Counted from the first letter of the stretch, positions 44,339 to 53,574 are shown. The stretch: 64,000 nucleotides of DNA from Marinicella sediminis (GCF_002000055.1 NZ_MVBD01000001.1:124001-188000), one strand, 5' to 3'. A program made the numbers and translations. The notes: generated by a model not told the origin, from the sequence alone.

Positions 44339-45103
44339 TCAGTATCGGCGAACCAATACAGAGCCCATCACCAGCATGCTTAACAGCAACAATATGGTGG
44401 CTGGAGTTGACAAAGCATTCACAGCTGGAGGAGGTCCCAATGGTTGGGTACCACCAAAGATCAGGTTACTGAGCAAATCGCCACCGTCACCAGCGGTCTG
44501 TAAGGTCACACGGCTGATGGGTACCGGTGAAGTGAAACCGGTGAACCGGCTGTCTGGTAAAGCGCCAATGCCGCTGACGACATAAGAACCAATCAGGGCG
44601 TCCGAAGCGTCAAAGGCAGAAATTGTCAGGTCAGCTGGGGTGAAGCCGATGTAAGCATCAAAGCCAACACCTTGAACATCACCACCTGGAAATGTGATTT
44701 GGGTGACATCTGTAAATGTATCCGCGCCGACTGCATTTGAAGTGATGCCATTGAAGCCCACTGTCAGCACAACCACGTCTCCGGCAGCTTCGGTGTTTAC
44801 ATTGAAGCCATCAATCACTGCGCCCGCATTGAAACAAGCGCTGGCTGTGGTGCTGTTGATCACCGGGCCACAACCACCAACGTCACTTGGTCCGATCAAG
44901 GTGTTGCTGAAATCTTCGGTGAAGCTGGTGCTCAGTGCATTTTGTAAATCAGCCAGCGTGGTGAAAGTGGTCAGACCACCCAAAAAGGCTTCAGGTGCCT
45001 CAACCGGAGGTTGGTTGTTGGGAGCTTCGTTGTTGTTTGTCCAGGATTGGGCGCCACAAGTGGCTGCCGACAGGATCAGTCCCAGCGTCATCAGTTTTTT
45101 CAT
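44339..45103 (-). CDS. Exported protein with C-terminal sorting tail
   Basis: A 254-residue protein with a signal peptide (LMTLGLILSAATCGAQS). The body contains a beta-rich domain (PGGDVQGVGFDAYIGFTP and DLTISAFDASDALIGSYVVSG), as in PEP-CTERM-type surface proteins. The C-terminus is Leu-rich with a short hydrophobic helix and RR (STPATILLLLSMLVMGSVLVRRY), resembling a PEP-CTERM/IPTL-CTERM sorting tail although the PEP or IPTL residues are not exact. It is likely a surface protein. Strong terminator after it. The 53575 gene has a clearer IPTL tail. Confidence 0.65.
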   Translation of the reverse strand: MKKLMTLGLILSAATCGAQSWTNNNEAPNNQPPVEAPEAFLGGLTTFTTLADLQNALSTSFTEDFSNTLIGPSDVGGCGPVINSTTASACFNAGAVIDGFNVNTEAAGDVVVLTVGFNGITSNAVGADTFTDVTQITFPGGDVQGVGFDAYIGFTPADLTISAFDASDALIGSYVVSGIGALPDSRFTGFTSPVPISRVTLQTAGDGGDLLSNLIFGGTQPLGPPPAVNALSTPATILLLLSMLVMGSVLVRRY

Positions 45104-45487
45104 AATGCTAATTCCCTCATTGATTCAAAAATGGAACAGTATACTTGAAAACACAATAAATATTAATGTCGAAGTGCCCAAAATGTATGAATATTCTGCA
45201 AAAAAGTCTTCACAATGACCGGGTTGGCGTTAAAAGCCCCAATCATGCATTGTAAACCTGTTCATCAACAGCACATTGACTTGCCTGATGATTGTCTTGC
45301 AAACAGTTTTTCGCTCAGTGACCGATGGTCAGGTTTGTTTAAAATGTGACGCTGCTTGTCAAATTCAGCAGAATGTCAGTGGTGGTCGTGATCAATGGCT
45401 GCTCACCATCTGTTGTGTGGTTTTATTGTGTGCTGATTTGATTGTCTATGTACTATAATCATTGGACTGAATAAGTGTGTGTGAAAG
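45104..45487. other. Intergenic region without a supported gene
   Basis: 384 bases upstream of both the 44339 and 45488 genes, which diverge. It must contain both promoters. An AT-rich stretch (ACACAATAAATATTAATG) lies near 45151-45168. A TTG-initiated 60-codon frame (45276-45458) has no recognisable similarity and no clear ribosome binding site, and I do not call it. Confidence 0.5.
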
Positions 45488-47632
45488 ATGTTTAAGATCA
45501 AAAATCTATGGCTCTGCCTGAGCCTGAGTTGCGTGTTGTCGGTTGCTCAAAGCCAGCCAATCATTGAAGAGATTCAGGCGTTGATTGCTGATGATCCGGA
45601 GTTGGCTTTAACACAAGCCAATGAATTATGGGCCAACGGTCCGGTCGACGCTGACAGAATCGGTGCTGGACTGCTGTTGATGAATGCCCGGATTGCCAAT
45701 CAGCAATTTGCATCCGCCGGCCAGTTACTTGATCAATTCCTGACTTTGACTGATGTCAGTCAGAGTGACAGGCTCAGGCTGCTGGCACAAAAGATCATCT
45801 GGGCCAGGAAATCCAAAAGTGATGAAGACCTTGGGCCAGTCATCACTCAAGCAGAAACCATCATGGTCCAATTGTCTGATCGAACGGGTGAACCATCGGT
45901 GGCTCAGGCTTTTTTTGAGTTGAATCAGGCCGTCGGTTACCGGTTATATTTTGCAGGATCATTTGCCGAAGCTGAACCCTATTTTTTTCAGGCCATTAAA
46001 TACCTGGCCGATGACAGGCACCAAAAACGCAGTGACTTAAACAACAGCATAGGCGTGGTCAAAGCCCAGCAAGCAGATTTGGCCGGTGCTGCAGAATACA
46101 TGTTGAAGTCCATCAAAATTTTGGAAAACCATGACCTGCCAATCGCGGCATCACGTTATCAGAACCTTGGTTCTCTGAGCTTCATGCTCAAAGATTGGGA
46201 TAAGACCGTTGAATATTCAGAGAAAGCGCTGACCTTGCCGATCAATGATCCAGTCATCCGCGCCTCGTTGTTGAGTAACATCGCAGCGGCTTATGTTGAA
46301 ATGGGTGATCTTGAACAGGCCATTGAAAAACTCATGAATTCGATCAGCGTCAGCGAGCAAAACGGCACCTCTGCGTCATCAGCCCGTAATAACCTGGGGT
46401 ATATTTTTAACCAGATGGGTGAATACGATAAAGCCCTGGAACAGTTGGAGTTATCGAGGCTCGAGTTCATTGAGCATAACAAAGGAGCCGAGCTGAATAT
46501 CATTTATAAATCAATGGCCGATGTATATGCCAATATGGGTGATCATGACCGGGCTGCTGAACTTTATGAACAAGCCTATGAGTTACACAAAGGGCACGAC
46601 ATCAAAATGAAGCGTGTTGAGCTATACCCCAAGTGGATCGACGTCCTGGTCAAAGGCCGCAACTACCAGCGGGCTTATGAATTGATGGTTGAATTCAAAG
46701 CGCTGAATGATGAAATCATTGATGTGGCTTCTACCGAAAAGGTCAATGAGCTGATGACTGCTTTTGAAGTTGAAAAGAAAGAACAAGCCCTGCAAAACTC
46801 AGAAATGTTGCGCAGCGAACAGCAAAAGAACATCGCGCTGCTGGAGAGCAAGGCTGCCTTTAATGAACGCATTCGCATGCTGATGATGTTACTCATGGTG
46901 GGGTTGGTGGTGATCCTTTTGCTGGTTTATCGGTCCTGGCGTTTCAGAGGTCGGGTCAACCAATTGTTGCTGGATAAAAACCAACGCATTGAAAAGCAGC
47001 ACGAACAACTCCAAAGCCTCAATGATCAGCTCAAAACCCAAACTGAAATCGACACCCTGACTGGTCTGAAAAACCGCAGATATCTGACCCAGTTGATCGC
47101 CACAGAAAGTGCCAAAAAGAGTGCTGCACAAAAACAATGGTGCCTGGTGATCATTGATATCGATGATTTCAAGCACATCAATGATACCTACGGACATCAG
47201 CGTGGTGATGAAGTGTTGGTTCAGTTTGCCAGATGCCTGCAACAAAATCAGGCTGAGTCAGATGTGGTTGCCAGATGGGGCGGCGAGGAGTTTTTGTGGC
47301 TCACTGAAATTGATGATGTCACTCAGGGAGCTGAGCGTTGTGATGCCTTTCAACAAGCCCTGACCCGGGAAAGTTGGTTTCGGGATGATGAAGTCAAAGT
47401 CACTTGTTCGATGGGTTTTTCATCATTTCCATTGGTGAATTTGAGTTTTGCTGATTGGGAAGCGGCTCTGAAACTGGCCGACTACGCCCTTTACCGGGCT
47501 AAAAATGGCGGAAAAAACCAGTGGTATGGTTTTAAAGTAATCGACCACCATCTGGCCTATGATGACATGGATGATGTGGATGATTTACTCAAGGGCAACC
47601 GGCTCAGTTTGCTCAGCAAGAAAGCAGAATGA
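45488..47632 (+). CDS. TPR-GGDEF diguanylate cyclase
   Basis: A 714-residue membrane protein that makes cyclic di-GMP. A signal peptide (LCLSLSCVLSVAQS) leads into a large periplasmic TPR region (about 60-420), then a transmembrane helix (about 459-480, RMLMMLLMVGLVVILLLVY), a short coiled coil and a C-terminal GGDEF domain with LTGLKNRRYL and an intact RWGGEEF active site. The residues before GGEEF (QNQAESDVVARW) do not form the RxxD inhibitory site, so product feedback is probably absent. Such TPR sensors respond to an unknown periplasmic cue. Confidence 0.93.
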   Translation: MFKIKNLWLCLSLSCVLSVAQSQPIIEEIQALIADDPELALTQANELWANGPVDADRIGAGLLLMNARIANQQFASAGQLLDQFLTLTDVSQSDRLRLLAQKIIWARKSKSDEDLGPVITQAETIMVQLSDRTGEPSVAQAFFELNQAVGYRLYFAGSFAEAEPYFFQAIKYLADDRHQKRSDLNNSIGVVKAQQADLAGAAEYMLKSIKILENHDLPIAASRYQNLGSLSFMLKDWDKTVEYSEKALTLPINDPVIRASLLSNIAAAYVEMGDLEQAIEKLMNSISVSEQNGTSASSARNNLGYIFNQMGEYDKALEQLELSRLEFIEHNKGAELNIIYKSMADVYANMGDHDRAAELYEQAYELHKGHDIKMKRVELYPKWIDVLVKGRNYQRAYELMVEFKALNDEIIDVASTEKVNELMTAFEVEKKEQALQNSEMLRSEQQKNIALLESKAAFNERIRMLMMLLMVGLVVILLLVYRSWRFRGRVNQLLLDKNQRIEKQHEQLQSLNDQLKTQTEIDTLTGLKNRRYLTQLIATESAKKSAAQKQWCLVIIDIDDFKHINDTYGHQRGDEVLVQFARCLQQNQAESDVVARWGGEEFLWLTEIDDVTQGAERCDAFQQALTRESWFRDDEVKVTCSMGFSSFPLVNLSFADWEAALKLADYALYRAKNGGKNQWYGFKVIDHHLAYDDMDDVDDLLKGNRLSLLSKKAE

Positions 47633-47897
47633 GCGCAACATAACCAGGGAATGATCTTGGGACTTCATTCACTTTTGTTCCTGACAAAAGTGAAAGCCAA
47701 CTCTACGGATGGAGGAGTTAGGGTCTCGTCTGGAACAGAGACCGAGGCCTCGGTGATCATGTCGTGTGATCAAGCGCCCGACGCTCTGATTCGCTATCGC
47801 TCACGGCTTATCGATCATTCCATTATGGCTTCTTGACTTCGTCAAACCGCCATATCTGCATGCTCTGCCTAACCGATTCGGCGGGTCGGGCTGATCA
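47633..47897. repeat. Hairpin-rich intergenic element
   Basis: 265 bases between the GGDEF gene and the antiporter stop. A perfect 11-bp hairpin lies at 47668-47694 (TTCACTTTTGT and ACAAAAGTGAA). GGTCTC (47722-47727) pairs with GAGACC (47738-47743), and a GAGGCCTC palindrome is at 47744-47751. A 61-codon frame here is probably chance. I think this is a dispersed intergenic repeat or a terminator cluster; one copy only can be seen. Confidence 0.45.
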
Positions 47898-49166
47898 TCA
47901 GCGCTCCCAAGACCGATCTGATTTGTTGGTATTGATTTTTCTCAACAGGAGCGGAACAGTCGGAGCCTGGACAAACAGCGTGAACAAAACCACACCAAAG
48001 GCCATGGCCTGGATGGTCCACCAACTGGAGAGTTCAATGGGCAATGACAAGGCCAGTGCGACGGTGACTGCACCCCGTGTTCCACCCCAAAAAAGAACAT
48101 GGCGGGTGTTCAGGTCGGTTCGTTGAGTGCTGCCGGGGCAAAACAACGGTAGCAGCACATAAATGGCCAGCAGACGCACCAACAGTACCGAACCAATGGC
48201 AATCAGCATGGCCAGCCAGCGCTCGGTGAACATGCTGGTGGTGATGGTGACGCCCAATAAAATAAAAATCATGGCATTGGCAAAAAAACTCAGCACCTCC
48301 CACCAATAATGAACAAATGTGCGGTCTTCAGCGGGAATAAATCGTTGATGAGCTCTGTTCATCATCAGTCCGGCCGCCAGAACAGCCATCATCCCAGATA
48401 CGCCAAGGTAATCTTCGGCGATCAGGAAGGAGCCATAGGCCACCGACACCAGCAACACATTTTCCAGAATCCTGGTTTGAATCACATAACTGAAAAAAGC
48501 TCCCAGGCAACCCACCAAAAAGCCAAACAGCAAGCCACCAAAAAACAGCTTCAGAAAATTGATGACTTGAGCCACTGGATCAATACCACTGCTACTGTCT
48601 TGTTGAACAGCCATGGCCAGAGACAACAAAGTGGTGAACAGCACCACAGCAATGGCATCATTGAACAGGCTCTCTCCTTCGATCAGGGTAGTGACTTTGG
48701 CTGGGGCTTTGATGCGTTTGAGGTGGCTGACCACGGCCATCGGATCGGTGGCCACCAGCAAAGCCCCGGCCACCAGCGCGGTGTATATGGGGAAGCCAGT
48801 GGCATGGCCCACACCCAGGAATATGAACACCGCAGCCAATCCCGCAGAGATCAGCATGATTGGCATGGCCAGCATCAGAATGGGCCAGAGGTTTTGTTTC
48901 AATGATTGTTGATCAATGCGGTATGCGGACTCAAATATAATGACTGGAAGAAAGACATAAAAAACCAGTTCACTGAAATTGGCTGCACGGATACCGGTGT
49001 CATATCCCAACCACACAACCCATTCTGAGCCGATGAAGCCAATGACAATCAAAATGGCCACAAAAGGTAAGCGGATCAAGCGGGACAAGGGTTCTGCCAG
49101 CAGGCTGGCAGCAATCAGAATAACCAGTGAAAAAACCACATTTTGAATCAGCACAGGACCTTGCAT
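47898..49166 (-). CDS. CPA1-type Na+/H+ antiporter
   Basis: A 422-residue protein with about 12 transmembrane helices. CPA1 hallmarks are GALLVATDPMAVVSHLKRIKAP and the LIEGESLFNDAIAVVLF signature, in which conserved Asp and Glu residues bind the ion. It exchanges cytoplasmic Na+ or K+ for protons and so maintains pH. Its ATG overlaps the stop of the DksA-like gene by one base (TGATG), so the two are coupled. Confidence 0.92.
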   Translation of the reverse strand: MQGPVLIQNVVFSLVILIAASLLAEPLSRLIRLPFVAILIVIGFIGSEWVVWLGYDTGIRAANFSELVFYVFLPVIIFESAYRIDQQSLKQNLWPILMLAMPIMLISAGLAAVFIFLGVGHATGFPIYTALVAGALLVATDPMAVVSHLKRIKAPAKVTTLIEGESLFNDAIAVVLFTTLLSLAMAVQQDSSSGIDPVAQVINFLKLFFGGLLFGFLVGCLGAFFSYVIQTRILENVLLVSVAYGSFLIAEDYLGVSGMMAVLAAGLMMNRAHQRFIPAEDRTFVHYWWEVLSFFANAMIFILLGVTITTSMFTERWLAMLIAIGSVLLVRLLAIYVLLPLFCPGSTQRTDLNTRHVLFWGGTRGAVTVALALSLPIELSSWWTIQAMAFGVVLFTLFVQAPTVPLLLRKINTNKSDRSWER

Positions 49167-49507
49167 CAAGGCTTCTCGCTGCAACCAACACAACGGGTCA
49201 GTGTGGGGTCAAAGCGCAATCGTTCAGAGGCAATCTCATCCTCACAAACAAAACACCGGCCAAAATCGCCCTGCTCAAGACGGTGCAAGGCGCCCGTAAT
49301 CTGCTGCAATTTGAGTAACCTGCGGCGTTCGGCTTCCTGCGCCATTTGTTGATTTTGCAAGGCGTCCATTCTTGACAGCCTGCCGACCCGGTTCTGATCC
49401 AACGTCACCGTTTTCAGCGCATCCTGGTTGTGAGTTTCCCGATCTTGCAGCTGTGACTGTAATTCGAGCAGGCGCTGTTTGAATGCCCTCTTTGTGCTGC
49501 TATTCAT
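49166..49507 (-). CDS. DksA/TraR-type C4 zinc-finger protein
   Basis: A 113-residue protein: an N-terminal coiled-coil (about 7-75) and a C-terminal four-cysteine zinc finger (CFVC and CVGC, about residues 88-110), the DksA/TraR layout. Such proteins bind RNA polymerase through the secondary channel. It is shorter than DksA. It lies between an alpha/beta hydrolase gene (overlapping) and the antiporter (overlapping by one base), so it is part of a three-gene operon. Confidence 0.85.
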   Translation of the reverse strand: MNSSTKRAFKQRLLELQSQLQDRETHNQDALKTVTLDQNRVGRLSRMDALQNQQMAQEAERRRLLKLQQITGALHRLEQGDFGRCFVCEDEIASERLRFDPTLTRCVGCSEKP

Positions 49508-50330
49508 CAGCAAGTCTGTTCAGTAATAACTCAAAAGCCGGGCTGCCCGGATGAATCCAGTCAAAATGTCCTGCACCTGCAAGCACTTCATTGGCCGTTG
49601 CAAACAGTTTGGATTGAAGCTCCGGCACAATCTGATCGGCATCGCCGTGCAGCAGTACTACCTGATTGGACAATTTCCGATAAAGCAGGTTGGCCTGCTG
49701 ATAAGCCTCGGCTTGTTCATGAGGTAAGCCTGCCATGAATTTTGCTGTGGCCTGTTGACAGCTGTTGCTGCCCAACGCATATCGACTGACGTCGGTGATG
49801 GCTGCTAAACCGATGATTTTGTGCCAGTTGATTGCCGGCATTTCATTGGCTGCCAACAAAGCCAGGTGTCCACCGGCTGAATGGCCCAACAGGACCACCT
49901 GGTCGGTTTGAATGTCATGACCATGCAATACTGACAACTGATTCAAAGCCAGTATGATGTCATTCAGACTGCCAGGCCAGCCACCACCAGGGTCTCCGGT
50001 GCGTCGGTATTCCAATGACCACACCGGGTACCCGGCCTGCGACAAAGCGGTGGCCATTGCCTGGCTGTGATCTACCCCAAAGGCATTCAGCCAGCAGCCA
50101 CCATGGATCAATACCACCAGTGGTTTGGGTTCATTAGACCTGCCATACCACAATAAGCCAAATTGTAGCTGATCACTGCCATAGCTGATGCGTGCATCGG
50201 GCTTGCGGAAGGGCAGTTGAGTGACCGATTGATAACTGACCTGACTTGTGACTTGCGGATATTGGATGTTTGTCTGGCTGGCCCAGCCGATGGAGGAACA
50301 GATCAATAACATAAGGGTGATGTTTTTCAT
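49500..50330 (-). CDS. Secreted alpha/beta hydrolase (kynurenine formamidase/BD-FAE-like)
   Basis: A 276-residue alpha/beta hydrolase with signal peptide (LMLLICSSIGWA). The oxyanion HGGCW, the GDPGGGWPGSLND segment, nucleophile LLGHSAGGHLALL, and late Asp (GDADQIVPE) and His (GAGHFDWIHPG) are present, as in the kynurenine formamidase-like or BD-FAE group. Probable extracytoplasmic esterase. It is upstream of the dksA-like gene and overlaps it by 8 bases, so it begins the operon. ATG 50330 is preferred over 50354, which lacks a signal. Confidence 0.85.
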   Translation of the reverse strand: MKNITLMLLICSSIGWASQTNIQYPQVTSQVSYQSVTQLPFRKPDARISYGSDQLQFGLLWYGRSNEPKPLVVLIHGGCWLNAFGVDHSQAMATALSQAGYPVWSLEYRRTGDPGGGWPGSLNDIILALNQLSVLHGHDIQTDQVVLLGHSAGGHLALLAANEMPAINWHKIIGLAAITDVSRYALGSNSCQQATAKFMAGLPHEQAEAYQQANLLYRKLSNQVVLLHGDADQIVPELQSKLFATANEVLAGAGHFDWIHPGSPAFELLLNRLADE

Positions 50331-50385
50331 GGTATACGTAAAAGCAACAGTCAATCACTATAACAAACATCATTGATTGAAGACA

Positions 50386-50414
50386 ACCCAATGAGCCGTT
50401 TGTGGTCATTGGGT
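50386..50414 (-). terminator. Hairpin after the S33 hydrolase gene
   Basis: ACCCAATGA (50386-50394) pairs with TCATTGGGT (50406-50414) across 11 bases. Read on the minus strand it follows the 50433 stop by 18 bases and is followed by a short TTGTCTT run. It is a plausible terminator. Confidence 0.55.
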
Positions 50415-50432
50415 GATTGATTGTGTGGTTGT

Positions 50433-51884
50433 TCAGTCAGGTGTGAATCCCAGTGGATTGGTGTTGATCACTGGATCAGTGATGACCTGGTCCTGCATGA
50501 ACAGCAACATGTTCTTTATCACCAGAGGTGATGATTTGAACAGATTGTGTCCGCCATTGATCACTTTGATGGTTTGCCGGTTTGATAACCCATCGGTGGC
50601 TTCCAATTGGCTCTCAATGTAGGTTCGACCATCCAGGGTGCCGGAAATCAGCAAGGTTGGTATATCACTGACTGGCAGACTGCGGAAAGACTCATCCAGA
50701 TCCAGGTGATGTTGTTCTGCCAGTTTGGTGAAGTACAGGCTGAAATTCAGATAACCACCCAGTAAGGAAGACTGGCTTTGTTCTTCAATGATTTTGAGTC
50801 GTTCAGGAGATATTCCGGAAGCCAGATCCATGGCGGTGCTCATGGGGTGAAAGCCGATCGGTTGTTCAGGGCTCATGTAACGCTGGATGATGTTTTGTAC
50901 CGGCATGTGAATGCCAGCCTGCAGCGCATGATAGAGCTGCAACAGCTGTTGTGCCCTGCCAGGGTCAGATATCATTGCTGAGGCCAGTTGTTTCATGTCC
51001 CGTGATTGCAGATGATAGCGTATGGTTTGCTGCTGATCGTTCTGCCATTCCAGTCGCATAGGTTGTTGATCCAACTGCTGATGTACCTGGCGCATGAGTT
51101 TAAGGTAATCGAAAGGGTCTTCTTTGTGGCTGTTAAGGTAACTGTTTAAGCGCTGGAAATAAGCGTCGGTCCTGGCCGGATATTTAATGGTCTGCGCCAG
51201 ACCTTCGGCACTGGCTATCATCACTTTGTGTAAAATTTGAGGACGGGTTTTGATGGCTGCCAAGGCCAGGTGGCTGCCATACGAAATCCCCCAAAGACTG
51301 ATTTTTTCTGCGCCCAGGTGCTGTCGCAGGTCATCCAGATCATTGACGCTTTCCAGGGTGTTGTAAGCTTTGAGGTCAACCCCTTTTTGTTGCCAGTAAG
51401 TCAGACATTCAGCCAGTGCCACTTGGTTCAGCCGGATGTATGCGTCGTCATCAATGGCCTGATCCTGTGGTAGAAATTGGTTTGATTCACAATGCGGCAG
51501 GTCATTGGACTGCCCGGTACCCCGTTGGTCCAGGGCGATGACATCAGCCACTTCCCGCAAAGCCATGAATAAGCCGTAGCGCCGGTTTTCTGCGGTTGAG
51601 ATACCAGAACCTCCTGGCCCGCCAGCCAGGTAAACAATCGGTGGGCCTGGGTTTTGACTGGTACTGGGAAACCGCACATAGTGCAACTTGATTTTTCTGC
51701 TCGATTCAGCAGACCGGTTTTCAGTGACCACAAACTGACCGGCATATGCGCTTACCTGTTGCCCTTTGCTGTCGCTGTCACCGGAGGTGAAGGTGATGAT
51801 GGTTTCTCCGTCTGGTGCGGCCGCTGAGTACTCTGCAAGCAGGGTGACTGACAGCAGAATGAAAAGTAAATGAATGTGTTTCAT
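50433..51884 (-). CDS. Secreted S33-family alpha/beta hydrolase (peptidase-like)
   Basis: A 483-residue protein with a signal peptide (LLFILLSVTLLAEYSAA). The S33 fold is marked by YLAGGPGGSGI (oxyanion), VIALDQRGTGQSNDLPHCE, nucleophile LWGISYGSHLALA, late Asp SGTLDGRTYIE and His INGGHNLFKS. Proline iminopeptidase and tripeptidyl aminopeptidase-like secreted enzymes share this plan. It diverges from the LytTR regulator gene at 52017 and may be controlled by it through the direct repeats between them. Confidence 0.87.
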   Translation of the reverse strand: MKHIHLLFILLSVTLLAEYSAAAPDGETIITFTSGDSDSKGQQVSAYAGQFVVTENRSAESSRKIKLHYVRFPSTSQNPGPPIVYLAGGPGGSGISTAENRRYGLFMALREVADVIALDQRGTGQSNDLPHCESNQFLPQDQAIDDDAYIRLNQVALAECLTYWQQKGVDLKAYNTLESVNDLDDLRQHLGAEKISLWGISYGSHLALAAIKTRPQILHKVMIASAEGLAQTIKYPARTDAYFQRLNSYLNSHKEDPFDYLKLMRQVHQQLDQQPMRLEWQNDQQQTIRYHLQSRDMKQLASAMISDPGRAQQLLQLYHALQAGIHMPVQNIIQRYMSPEQPIGFHPMSTAMDLASGISPERLKIIEEQSQSSLLGGYLNFSLYFTKLAEQHHLDLDESFRSLPVSDIPTLLISGTLDGRTYIESQLEATDGLSNRQTIKVINGGHNLFKSSPLVIKNMLLFMQDQVITDPVINTNPLGFTPD

Positions 51885-51946
51885 GGTACCTGTTTTGATT
51901 GAATTGATTGCAGCCTAGCAGAGCAAACGCAGCATAGACAGGGGCA

Positions 51947-51981
51947 TTCGGTCAACGGTCAGGAATTTTCGGTCAGCGGTC
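51947..51981. promoter_or_regulatory. Putative LytTR operator: two direct repeats 21 bp apart
   Basis: TTCGGTCAACGGTC (51947-51960) and TTCGGTCAGCGGTC (51968-51981) differ by one base and start 21 bp apart. They lie in the 132-bp gap between the divergent S33 hydrolase and membrane LytTR genes. Spacing and arrangement match LytTR-type operators, and the same 21-bp spacing with a GGTCA core is seen at 7871. Confidence 0.65.
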
Positions 51982-52016
51982 TTGGTTCACTTGCAGAAAA
52001 CCAGTACCATGAACCC

Positions 52017-53513
52017 ATGATCAGAATGACTCCCGATAATTGTATTTTTTGGCTGTGGCTGCTGATGGTTTGTTCAGTGACTCAGGCGCAGTCATTCAAG
52101 CCCTCAGAAACGGTGCGGGTTTGTGCTGTTGATGGCCGATACGTATTGGCTAATGAGCCACCGGATTTTTCGCAATCGGTTTGTCAGGATCAGGCCCTGC
52201 ATTCACTGGATCCACAGGGTCAGTTGCTGTGGCTTGAATTGCGCTGGCAAGTTGTCGCATTGGGAGATCAGCCATTGTCGTTGTTCATCTCAGGCAAGCA
52301 AAGTTCACGGGTTTACCTCAACGGACAATTGGTTGGGCACAATGGCCAGCCGGCTCGTCTGGCTGAAGATGAGGTGGCAGGTATGATGGATGCAGTATTT
52401 TACCTGCCCGAGAGGTGGACTGTAGCAGGCGAAAACCGTATTCAATTGCTGCTTTCAGCACATCAGGGATTGTTTACCCTCAGCCAACCGATACACCGGA
52501 TATTTGTCGGCAATCATCATCGACCGACCAATGAAATACTGCGTCACTATTGGCCTTCGCTGCTGCCTTTTGGGGTACTTGTGTTGGGCTTTTTCTACCT
52601 GGCTTTGGTCGCTTGGCTTAATCATCTGCCCAGTCATGCTTGGTTGTTGCCGGTGATGGCCATGCTGGCAGCCACACAACTGTTTGCCGAGGTAATCAGG
52701 GGCATCGTGCCTTACCCATATCCCTGGCATGACATCAGGTTGATGGTTATTTTATTGTGTTCGATCGGATTTGGATTGTGTTTACTCAGTTATGTGTTGC
52801 ACAGCATCTCCATAAAGATGCGGTGGCTGCATGTGTTGCTGTTTGGTGCGGTATCGGCGCCGCTGCTTTGGTGGGTGCCTGGTTTTGACAGCAAGAGTGT
52901 CCTGGCATTGGTATTACCAGTGGCTGCAGCAATGACCTATTTGTTGATTGCCAGACGCCGCCAATCAGGCCAACATGATTTGGTTCTGCTGTTATTTGCT
53001 GGTTTTTTGTTGATGGTGTTGCTCAATGCCTGGCGCTTCATTGATACCATATACTATTATTATGTGGCATTGCTGGTCTTTCTGCTGATGGCCAGGCAAG
53101 CCAGACAGGCCCGCCGTCGGCAATTGGCTTATCAGGCCAGGGCTCAACAATTAGAGCAGGTGATTGAGCAACAACAGCTGCAGCAAAATTCCGATCGTCT
53201 GACTGTTCGCAGTGCAGGAAAAACAGAATGGGTGTTGGTCAGGGAACTGGCTTATTGCAAAGGCGCCGGTGATTATGTTGAACTGGTGGCGCTGAATGGT
53301 CAGGTTAAGTTGTATCACGGCAGCCTCACTGAACTGACCAAGCGATTACCCTCTGTTTTTATCAGAACGCATCGCTCATATCTGGTGAACAGTGGCTTGA
53401 TAGAATCGCTGGAACGCAGTCCCACCGGAGTTGGAGAATTGATACTGACCAATCATGTCCGGGTGCCTGTGAGCAAGCGCATCATGCCACACCTCAGGAC
53501 ACAATTATCATGA
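52017..53513 (+). CDS. 7TM-type membrane sensor with LytTR DNA-binding domain
   Basis: A 498-residue protein: signal peptide (WLWLLMVCSVTQAQ), a periplasmic beta-sandwich domain (about 25-165), seven or so transmembrane helices (about 180-360), a coiled-coil linker (RARQLEQVIEQQQLQQ-like, about 375-395) and a C-terminal LytTR domain (about 400-498) with AYCKGAGDYVELVAL, FIRTHRSYLVNSG and VRVPVSKRI. The 7TM sensor is of the DISM type. It probably senses an extracellular ligand and binds DNA directly. It is divergent from the S33 hydrolase. Confidence 0.9.
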   Translation: MIRMTPDNCIFWLWLLMVCSVTQAQSFKPSETVRVCAVDGRYVLANEPPDFSQSVCQDQALHSLDPQGQLLWLELRWQVVALGDQPLSLFISGKQSSRVYLNGQLVGHNGQPARLAEDEVAGMMDAVFYLPERWTVAGENRIQLLLSAHQGLFTLSQPIHRIFVGNHHRPTNEILRHYWPSLLPFGVLVLGFFYLALVAWLNHLPSHAWLLPVMAMLAATQLFAEVIRGIVPYPYPWHDIRLMVILLCSIGFGLCLLSYVLHSISIKMRWLHVLLFGAVSAPLLWWVPGFDSKSVLALVLPVAAAMTYLLIARRRQSGQHDLVLLLFAGFLLMVLLNAWRFIDTIYYYYVALLVFLLMARQARQARRRQLAYQARAQQLEQVIEQQQLQQNSDRLTVRSAGKTEWVLVRELAYCKGAGDYVELVALNGQVKLYHGSLTELTKRLPSVFIRTHRSYLVNSGLIESLERSPTGVGELILTNHVRVPVSKRIMPHLRTQLS

Positions 53514-53520
53514 ACATGTA

Positions 53521-53554
53521 AAAAGGGCATTGACCCGGTTTGGTTCAGTGCCCT
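53521..53554 (-). terminator. Terminator between convergent genes
   Basis: AGGGCATTGA (53524-53533) pairs with TCAGTGCCCT (53545-53554) over 10 bp with one G-T pair and an 11-base loop. On the minus strand it is followed by TTTTT, so it ends the 53575 gene; it also lies 10 bases after the LytTR-sensor stop. Confidence 0.75.
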
Positions 53555-53574
53555 GTGCAGCGTTTATCTTTCGG

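Noticed and set aside
45276-45458. TTG-initiated 60-codon frame with one hydrophobic stretch
   Set aside because: No Shine-Dalgarno, odd Cys-rich composition and no recognisable family; the gap is better explained as divergent promoters.
47651-47836. 61-codon frame after the GGDEF gene
   Set aside because: Lies across the hairpin-rich intergenic element; low-complexity product without similarity that I recognise.
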